DNA of 64,000 nucleotides from Rhizophagus irregularis. Its lineage: Eukaryota > Glomeromycota > Glomeromycetes > Glomerales > Glomeraceae. The stretch spans positions 1,116,001-1,180,000 of the forward strand of contig NC_089454.1 of assembly GCF_026210795.1 (NCBI RefSeq), written 5' to 3'. Made by a program: the position numbers and the translations under genes. The notes below the pieces were generated by a model, which was not told the DNA's origin, did not search any database, and saw only the letters and a program-made list of their open reading frames with translations. Positions 55,182 through 64,000 of the stretch are shown here, piece by piece; the first letter of the stretch is position 1; each line of letters begins with the position of its first letter.

Positions 55182-58124
55182 ATGTCTGTATTTTCATGTA
55201 TTCGTCACCTCAATAAAAATTATTCGATAATATTTCAGAGACTTCAAAAAACACCGACTGTATATTATAATCTATACAGACATAATAAAAAGGTTTGTAA
55301 ATTTAAATAAATTATAATTATAATGTTAACTTTTGTAAGCTTGCAAAATTTATTTTTTGACTTGAAATTGTTTACTGTTTAGTCAATAATACAAAATATC
55401 ATGAAACAAAATAAGCATAATCGAAAATTTTCGAGTTTTAATCATGATTTGCCACAAAAACCCATATCTAATAATGAAGCACAAAATTTGTTTGAACAAT
55501 ATATACAACAATCATTAAAAACAGATGCTATAGAGGATTTTTGGCAAAATATTGAAGCTTATACGCATGAACCTGGTAAATAAAAACAAATATTTTGTTC
55601 TAATTTAAATAAAAGTAAATTATCAAATAAATTAAATTTAGTGAAATTTTTTTTTCAGGATTTTTCTCATTTGGTGGACCAAATTCAAAATTAGCCATTA
55701 GCGAACCTAGATTTATACGTAAATTAATATCAGTTTCCGTATCAGAAAAACGTAATGAAGGTGATTTAGTACCTACTTTAATGACAAAAAAATGTTGTGA
55801 ATTATATGAAAATCTTGATAAAGTTTGTATTTATTTTCATAATAAAAGTAATTTAAGTACACCAAGTGGCATAAGCGGTTTATTAATAATTTTTTTCTTT
55901 GATGATGCAAAAAAAAACAAATAATTAGGAAGATAGGATTAAATTTTTGAAAATACTTGCTCATGATTTTGGTAAGAGATAAATTTAATATGATTTCCGT
56001 AACTCATTAATTACTGCTAAAGAATTTCTTTAATAACAGGTGTGGTAAGAGATAAAGTATTTAAAGCGACAGATCATTATATTGGGATATCAAATGCAGA
56101 TGCGGTAGGGATTGATTAACTGAATGTGAAATATACCATGACTTATTTTACTGAAAAGTCAACTTTATTTACTTTATTTAGAATGAGAGAGCAATACTTC
56201 GGGCAGAGCAAATACTTCGACATGCTGTAATTCCGATACATCACGTATTTTTTGATCGGATAAATCGATTGCCTAATGGAACGAAATTTTTAATGGATAT
56301 GCGTGCTGATTTATTAGTAAGTTTATCATTTATTATTTCTACTCTCTACTCACTAATTTAGGTACTTCCTAATTTATAATTGATAATTATAGGTATATTT
56401 GAGAGAAAATGGGCATGATGCAGTTTTAATGACGTTGAACGAATCTTTAAGAGAAAAGTTATCATCATTATTGGTTGGATTTTTAAGTTTAAAGAGATTA
56501 ACATGGCATTCACCTGCCGCTTCTTTGGAAAAAGTCATGGAATATGAGGCAGTACACGCTATAAAGGATTGGGATGATATGAAGAGGTTTATTTATTATA
56601 TATCTATATATTTCGAGGAGAGTCTAAAAAAAAAATGAAAATAATATTTTAATTGTTATTATTATATTTAATTTAATTTTAGACGTGTAGGGCCTGGTAA
56701 ATATCATCATTATTAATTAATTTTTAAAAATTTTTTTTATTAAAAAAAATGGATGATAATATTTTATTATATTCCAGGGCGACGACTCTTCGCATTCTTT
56801 TATAGGGATATTAGTAATGAACCACTTGTATTTATTCAAGTAGCTTTAACAAAGGAGATTGTGAACAATGTGCAGGTAAATATGGTATAAGTGCCGCCGT
56901 TATAATGACACTCTTTAGGTCGTTATATATAATGTGATATAATATGTTTTACATAACGAAATCAGATCCAAAAAGTGGTATGTCGTTATAAAGTGATTTA
57001 ATATGTTTTATATAACGACATCAATCTCGTTATAACGGGTGGCACTTGTAAATATAAAATTATTTTAATTTACTAAGCCAGACAAATATATGTAGATAAT
57101 ATTGGAAGATCCTAGTCCAACAAGATCTATACCACAATCGGAAGATATACAATGTGCAATTTTTTATTCAATAACAAGTCAACAAGGATTGTCAGGAATT
57201 GAACTTGGTAATTTTTTAATTAAAAGAGTAGTAAGAGAATTACAAAATGAATTTCCAAGTATAGAAACTTTTTCAACGTTAAGTCCTATACCAGGATTTA
57301 ATAAATGGTTGATTAATACTATAAATGTTGAAGAGGATAGTATGTTAATTAAGGAAGAAATTGAAAAGATTAAGAGGGTAAGAAATGATTTAGATGGTAA
57401 TGGAGCAGAAATTTTAAAACATTTAATAAAAACAAAAGAATGGATCAGAGATGAAAAATGTTTTCGAGAGTTGAAACCTATATTGATGAGATTATGTGCA
57501 AGGTGTGTTTATAACTTTTAATATTTGATACGACATGATATTTGATATGACATAATATTTGATATGACAAGATATTGATATTTGATATCGATATATGATA
57601 TCGATATTTGATATGACATGATATTTTATATTTTATATGACATAATGTTTGATATGAATTAATATAATTTAGATATATTTTGACAGAGAAGAGAAGGAAT
57701 TTGGCATTAGATCCTGTTGGTAAGTTAAACCATAATTTGGGGTTAAATAGATCTAATCCATCAAAAATTCAAAAATACTCATTGAAAAATTTCATTCTTA
57801 GCTAATTTTCATATAAGAAATGGCGCGTGCGTTTATAGATTAAATTGGTTAGGAGATATATCAAGTAAGTGACCTAAATTATAACTTTAATAATTTATTT
57901 ATTATATTTATTTATATTTATAATAATATATATATATAATATTTATTTTTGTAGAAAAAGGATTGGAAGAATCATTTGGAATCATGGCGAATTATAATTA
58001 TATATTAGAACATATTGAAAATAATAATAGACAATATTTATGTGATGGAACAATTACAATATCAAATATTGATCCTGTATTAGTCGAAGAAGCAAAAGGA
58101 ACAACAAATATTAAAATAATTTAA
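55182..58124 (+). CDS. MLYCD: Malonyl-CoA decarboxylase
   Basis: Converts malonyl-CoA to acetyl-CoA and CO2. Thirteen exons join in frame to 567 aa: 55182-55292, 55383-55575, 55659-55822, 55929-55971, 56040-56104, 56182-56316, 56393-56586, 56693-56706, 56778-56875, 57096-57502, 57673-57719, 57802-57864 and 57955-58124. Exon 8 is only 14 nt. The N-terminus ([20 protein letters not shown]) is basic, without acids, like a mitochondrial presequence. Family motifs: [89 protein letters not shown] and [18 protein letters not shown]. The Ser in FYSIT and the His in NFHIRNGA correspond to the residues I recall as Ser329 and His423 of the human enzyme. The C-terminus (TTNIKII) has no SKL-type peroxisomal signal, unlike mammalian MCD. 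Confidence 0.95.
56889..57047. mobile_element. MITE in intron 9 of the malonyl-CoA decarboxylase gene
   Basis: A 159-bp sequence with inverted ends: left AAGTGCCGCCGTTATAATGA; right, read inward, AAGTGCCACCCGTTATAACG. Internally it has a repeated TATGTTTTA[CT]ATAACGA. GTAAATAT occurs right after the element and 5 bp before it, where it coincides with the intron's 5' splice site. The exact duplication, and so the superfamily, is uncertain. Confidence 0.7.
57524..57655. repeat. GATATTTGATATGACAT minisatellite in a decarboxylase intron
   Basis: About eight irregular copies of GATATTTGATAT[GC]A lie in the intron between exons 10 and 11. Confidence 0.7.
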
Positions 58125-61100
58125 GATTAATTAGATTATTTTATTGTTATTGCTGATTAGGTTTATAGATAAGATGATGATTTTATATAATTTGATAAGT
58201 TATTAACCAATTGAGACTTTAATAAAATTGTAACGAAAGATTATCAAAAAAAGAAAATCTAATATTTCTAATATATTAAATTGAAAAGAGTCATGCGTAT
58301 ATTGAGAATATTATTATAGAAAGGATTGAGCGTATTCAAGATGTAAGCTATTGTGTAATTTAATTATATCGTATTATGTAATTTCAAAATATATAGTCAT
58401 GTGATATACTTATCTGATGATAAAATTGATAAAATAAATATTCAAATTTAATAAAACTAATAATAATAATAATAAATAATAAAAAAAATAATAATAATAA
58501 TAAATAATAATAATAATAAATAAAAATAATGTTATAGTTAAAAGACTTTTATGGTGTTATAATAATTCAACTCAGTAAAAAAACATGGAATCGGATTTAT
58601 TTGTACGATCTAACTTTAAATAAATAACCTGTTATCATTTACCATTTTTTTCACCCATAATAATGACCCTTTTTTTTTTTAACAATTAAAATTTTTTTAC
58701 CTATTCTTTACATATTTTTTCATTGTAAATCAGTATTATACTTGTCAATAAATTATTTGAAAACATCCGAAAATAATAAAATAAGGATAAATTTAGAAAA
58801 TATTTGTTAAATGATAATTGGGTAATTGTAATAATTGTTTAGTTGCCTTAATTGAAAGTATCTTATAATTGAAGTAATGAAAGTAACCCGTTTACAATTG
58901 AAGTAATGAAAGTAACCCGTTTACACAATTGAAGTAATAAAGATAACTTTATAATTGAAGTTACCTTAATTGAAAGTTACCTTAAATGAGGGTTACCTTA
59001 AATGAAGGTTATCTTAAATGAAGGTTATCTTAAATGAAAGTTACCTTAATCGAAAGTTATTTTAATTAAACAAAAAAAAAAATTATTTTTTTTTTATAAA
59101 AAATAAAGTAAAATAAAATAAAATAAAATTCTATTCAATTCTATACAATTCTATTTTTATTTTATTTTTATTATATTATAAAATTTTTTTTTTGAAAACG
59201 GGGAAACCGGGGAAGATCGCTTTCATTATTTAATCTGATGAAATGGGGAAATTAATTTAATGAAATGAATAATCAATGTAATCAATGTTATTAATAGTCT
59301 ATTATTATTAGGTATTATTATTTATTATTATTATTATTATTAATGACATTACATTTTAAAATTGGTAAACAATTTATCCAATTTGACGATGATTGAAAGT
59401 ATGTAAGGGAAAAAAAATATGTTTACTTAAAAAAAAAAAAAAAAAGATAATAGAAAAAATCAAATCAATTATGATCATATATCAATTTTTGGTAATATTA
59501 ATTACAAAGAATATCCTAAAAAAGAATTTGTAAGGTTTTCCGAAAAAGAAAAATTAAAAATTTTTTTTTAAAAAAAATCTTTTTTTTATAATTTCTCACT
59601 TTTATGAAAAAAGATAAATTCGAAATTTTTTTTTTTTTTGGGTAAGGAAATAAAAAAAAAACTTGTTGGATAATAATAGGAAATCATAAAAGAATTGTTG
59701 TTTAATTAATATATATCACATGATCAACAACATATTCAACAGATTACCATTTTCCATTTTTTTACGTTACCTCATTACACGTACACGATTACGACGATTA
59801 TTAAATAAATTTAACCGATAAACCGACAGAAAAACAATTTACAAATAAGAATGCAAGAAATCCACGCGAGAAATCATTTTTGAACAAAGGATTTGCAAAC
59901 ACAAAAAAAAACTTTTTCCTTGTTTAAACTTTATAGTAATCATTGTTAAAAATTTATCATTTTAAAGTTAAAATACATTTAAAAAAAAAAATATATATAC
60001 GTAATTATATATAAAAAATTTTCGTAATCAATTGTTTGTAAAGAGAAAAAAAAAATTTCTTTTATTTTTTTTTGGGGTAAAAAAAATAAATAAACATTGA
60101 ATCATCTTTTTGGGACTATTGTGATTATGAATATTTTAAATAACATATTACATGGATTTCTTTTTCTTTCTTTAAAGTTCTTTAAAGTATGAAAGAATAA
60201 CTTCAAATGAGGTTTTGGTGAAACTGAAATCCATTCATTAAAAATAAAGGAAGAATAATATAAATTAAAAATCGGATTAAAAATTATTTATTATTATTAT
60301 TATTATTTTTTATTATTATTATATTATTATTTTCTCATCATTCTCGTCATTAATCTTATCAACAATAACAAAATTTAATATACTTTAAAAAAAAAAAATA
60401 ATAATTTCTCAGTTTCTCAGTTTCTCGACTTTAGATGGAAGGTTGAAATAAATAGTTCCAAAAAAAATAAAAAAAAAAAGGTTTTTGGGCGCGGAAAAGT
60501 ATTTCCGATTATGCATTACATCATACTGTTTCATCTCATCCCGATATTCTCCTTGTCTTTTACACTTTTTTTTGAAAAAAAAAATTTATATGGTCGGCGA
60601 AAATAAAAATGAGGCATTTTTTTTTTATAAATGATAACGAATCACTTGTATACTATTTTTAAAAAAAATAATAATTTTAAAGTACCTTACATTGCAGATT
60701 TTTTAATTTTAAATAAATAAATAAGTAAAAAAAAAAAATTTTTTTTTTTCTAAAAAAACTTTAATTTTAAAATTGAAAAATTTTAAGATTTTATATATGG
60801 GAAATATTTTTTTGAATATTTGGAAAGATGAACGGGGGAGGGAAAAATAAAAAAAGAATATGAGTAGTTATGAGTTATTAATTGTGAAGCCAACCAATTT
60901 TCATTTTAAGAAATGTTATTGTGATACAAGTACTAAAAATGACGGAATACACAATCTTATTATAGTTAGGCTTTGACATTCATTAATTTCCTTATGAAAA
61001 TTGCTGCGAGAGGTACAAACGCAGTTTTTATTCCACAAGTTACAATTAAAAAAATGTATAAATACAAGCGTTAAATTCCAAATATTGTTGGAAAGAAGTT

Positions 61101-61130
61101 GTCCAAACGGCTGCGCCTTTGTCGTCTTTC
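58125..61130. other. Long AT-rich intergenic region with microsatellites
   Basis: About 3 kb with no supported gene. It holds an AAT microsatellite (58460-58530), a minisatellite of GAAGTAATGAAAGTAACCCG and GTTACCTTAAATGAAGG-type units (58860-59060), and ATT repeats (59300-59340, 60290-60330). Many A/T runs occur. A TATAAATA box near 61059 precedes the next gene. Confidence 0.5.
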
Positions 61131-61837
61131 ATGACCAAATACCACAAATTTCAACAAAAGGGCGTCGGTGATTTAAGAGGCGGAAGAAATGAAAATCTAA
61201 CCCACGACGATAGACACTTAACTACTTCAAATAATAGACTTGGTGGTTCTATGCAGACACCACCTTTACCTTCATATAACCAAGTGGATTTACAACAACA
61301 ACCAAAGGGTTCGCCACCATCGACTCCTTTGTCACTTATGTGGCAAAAAGAACCAGCAAACGAAAAAGAAAAAAATGTTGCCATGGGGCAATCGTTACAA
61401 CCTGAAAAACCAAAGGTTAAGGACGTTCAAACTCCCTTAATACAAGAACTAGTGGACTTTTCCTTGTTTGAAAATGACCATGAATGTCCAAGTAAGATAT
61501 TTAAGATATTATTCTTTCTCAAAGAAAACAAAAAAAAATTATATATATATATACATATATATATACACTTTTTTTTCACTTTTTTCGCTTTTTTTACTTT
61601 ATTTTAATATTTCTGGACACTAATTCTAAATTTTTTTTCTTTCTTTCTACTTTTATATTAGTTGCTCCACTTACACCAAAGTCACTTTCAAATAGCCCTT
61701 TGATACCTTTGATGCCGGCTAAACCCAGACCAATTATTTATGAATCTTTTGAAGATTCTGACAATGAAGACCCAATTTATGATACAACCGGCTTTTTTCC
61801 TCCTTTATCCTCAATAGAAAGGAAATCCCAAAATTAA
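61131..61837 (+). CDS. Unknown Pro/Ser-rich protein, two exons
   Basis: Exon 1 (61131-61491) and exon 2 (61662-61837) join in frame to 178 aa. The ATG at 61131 is the first in frame and lies about 70 bp after a GTATAAATAC box. The protein is low in complexity and likely disordered. It has PPLPSYNQVD and SPPSTPLSLMWQ, a short acidic-hydrophobic motif IQELVDFSLFENDHE, then PLTPKSLSNSPLIPLMPAK and YESFEDSDNEDPIYDTTGFF. The SP/TP pairs suggest proline-directed phosphorylation and PPLPSY suggests a WW/SH3-type ligand. No enzyme domain is present. Downstream are long A/T runs. Confidence 0.6.
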
Positions 61838-64000
61838 AAAAAAAATAAGTTGCGGGCAAAAAATCTTCGTACTTGGTTGGCACATCGTTATTAAACAGCG
61901 AAGCGGAAACAAACAGAAAAAAAAAAAAAAAAAATGAAAAAAATTAACCAAAAAAAGAGAAAATTTTTTTAAAAAAATATTTTTTTTTTTTTTTTTTTAA
62001 TATATTATATAATTATTCTCGTTATCGATCGATAAAAAAGAAAAATGGTCTAATTAGGATTCGCAAGTTCGAACTCGACTCGTGCGATCCTGAAAGCGAC
62101 TTGCGATTCAAGAAAAGTTTCATATAATAATAGCACATATAAAATCTCTTTTTTTTCCAAATCTCTTTTTTTTTTTTACCTTAAAAAAAAAATAATAACC
62201 ATCCAACGTTGGATAGCGTAATAATCGAAATTTATGGTATACCACTGAAACGTATTATAATCGATTACCAGTGTTATTGATTTCATTGTGGAACATTCGT
62301 CGTAAACAAAGGCGTGGCTTCGCTGGTTCATTGCCACGTATGCCAATATTTTTCAGTAATTACTAGAGACATGAAAAAATTTTAAGATAATTTATGATTA
62401 GTTATGATTAGATAAATTTTTTATGTTTTTATGTCTTCAAGTAATTTTTTTTTTAAAAAAAAACATTTTTAACATGTATAATTAAAATACATATAGTCAT
62501 TCTTTTTTTTTCTTTCCGCAATCAAAAAAAAAAAAAAATATTCAATAATTTTTATTTGTTTACCTTTTTGCATAAAATTTTTATTTTATTTTTTTTTTTG
62601 TGTTTTGCATAAAAAAAAAACTTCATATGAAATAACGGGTAATTCTAAGCCGTTCTTTCGGGAGAAATACCATATTCTCCGTATAAAGAAAGCCCATGCC
62701 AATCTTCACGCAGCTATTCGCAGTTTTTTTTTTTTTTTTTGTTTCTATATTTGTTGTGAATTTGCACAAAAGAAAAAATCATTCGATACTCGCGCAGTGT
62801 CTCGCAGTATTTTAGTTAAAAGTTTTTGAATAATAATAAATAAATAAATAAATAAAAAAAAAAGCTGCGGTTCAAACTTATAAAAGAAAAAAGTTATTGT
62901 TCTTCGGATATATAAGATGTATTTGGAAATTACATTAAAAATTGTATAAAAAAAAAAAGAAAAAAGAAAAGAAAAATTATAAATAGATATTTCTTTTTTT
63001 TTTTTTAAGTTTGGGGCGGCTTTGAAATATAAATATTATTAAAAATTGTATTACAATAAATACCTTATTGATTGATTAAAAAGCTATTTTCTATTTATGT
63101 AGCATATAATAAGCAATGGATAAAAAGGATATTTCCTTGGCTCCTTAATAATTTATAAAATACTTATCATTAGAGTCACATGAAATTACCTTTTATTGTG
63201 GCGTCTTAATAACTTGTGATCAGTTATTGACTGTTTAAATGAATAAATGTAGAAATGTCTAAAATGTTGCAATGTTACATTTTTATTTAATTTACTTAAA
63301 ATATTATATACCTTTTTATTTTATCATCATAAGAATCCTTCAATAATGCATAACGGGATTAGCACCAACCGCTAAAATTATAGATCTACTATATGAATAA
63401 ATAAATTTCCGCCTCCCCGCAATAAAAAAATGTTGTGTATTGGTAAATATTTCTTTTACAATGAATTATTATGTATGAATAAGGGCGCAGCATTAATCTT
63501 TTTTTGTGAATTTATAAAATGATGTATGAACTACTTTATTTTGTTTCAAAATAAATAAACCAATCTATTTTATATATATACATATACATATATATATATA
63601 TGAAATAATATATTTTTTAAATATATAAAAAATAATTTTTAAATAATTTTTTTTTATGTAAAATAATCTATTTTTTAAATTATTTTTCATGTTTAATATA
63701 AAATAAATTTTTTCTTGTAAAAATACTTATTTTTTTTTTTTTGCAAAATACTTTTTCTATATAAAATTTATATAAAATTTATATAAAATATATATAAAAA
63801 ATATAAAAAATATATAAAATAATTTATTTTATATATATATAGGTGGATATATATATATCCATATATATACATATATTTTATATGTTTTATCTCCTTTTTT
63901 TTATTTTATATTTTTTTTTTTTCAAAAAGTGATGGGAAAACTTTGCGTGACAGCAGCAATTTAATCTCATTTCCATTGTTTAATTAGTCATTGTTTTCTT
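61838..64000. other. AT-rich intergenic DNA to the window end
   Basis: No supported gene. It includes many homopolymer runs, TA-rich microsatellites (63570-63900) and an 8-bp stem TCGCAAGT/ACTTGCGA (about 62060-62110) that may be chance. The open frame near 62605-62829 is interrupted by a T-run and has no protein-like features. Confidence 0.45.

Noticed and set aside
61151-61384. Cys-rich minus-strand ORF
   Set aside because: Antisense shadow of the Pro-rich gene at 61131-61837, which has a TATA box and a matching second exon.
62050-62110. Hairpin TCGCAAGT/ACTTGCGA as an RNA gene
   Set aside because: A single 8-bp stem with a 36-nt loop and no other support is compatible with chance.

Overview
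The window looks like nuclear DNA of an arbuscular mycorrhizal fungus (Glomeromycotina, most like Rhizophagus). It is very AT-rich. Its genes have many short GT-AG introns. It carries the protein families these fungi have expanded (Sel1 repeats, F-box/LRR, class I methyltransferases) and many DNA transposons and non-LTR retroelement fragments. The organism is an inference from gene content and style, not from a marker gene.

Host genes sit in islands. From 147 to 3743 a five-exon sodium/phosphate symporter (minus) diverges from a Sel1-repeat protein (plus). A methyltransferase (11554-12653, minus) and an F-box-like protein (13813-15405, plus) are again divergent. From 26382 to 35480 lie spliced fungal genes of unknown function: a Pro-rich tandem-repeat protein, two short basic coiled-coil proteins, a 515-aa orphan with a rearranged pseudogene copy nearby, and an RNI-type LRR protein with an acidic tail. 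At 54381-58124 mitochondrial ribosomal protein uL14m and a 13-exon malonyl-CoA decarboxylase are divergent with about 270 bp between them. A two-exon Pro-rich protein is at 61131-61837.

Mobile DNA fills much of the rest. It includes a CACTA-like (Tnp2/Transposase_21) transposase gene (21866-25471, minus) with a relic of a second copy at about 32977-33290; a DDE-like transposase facing a C2H-finger gene (42535-45796); three copies of a LINE 3' end; and a 2.1-kb retroposed insertion with a 15-bp target-site duplication and a long poly(A) tail. Several non-autonomous terminal-inverted-repeat elements have 8-bp target duplications of hAT type, and one is nested in another. No virus-like element was recognised.

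The most unusual object is the 1.74-kb hAT-type element at 46770-48509. Its interior is an array of about eight units of roughly 110-120 bp. Each unit has two GAACG-core palindromes and an arrangement resembling a 3' splice site, a small open exon and a GTAAGT 5' splice site. All identifications come from reading motifs and splice sites by eye; no database search or expression data were available.
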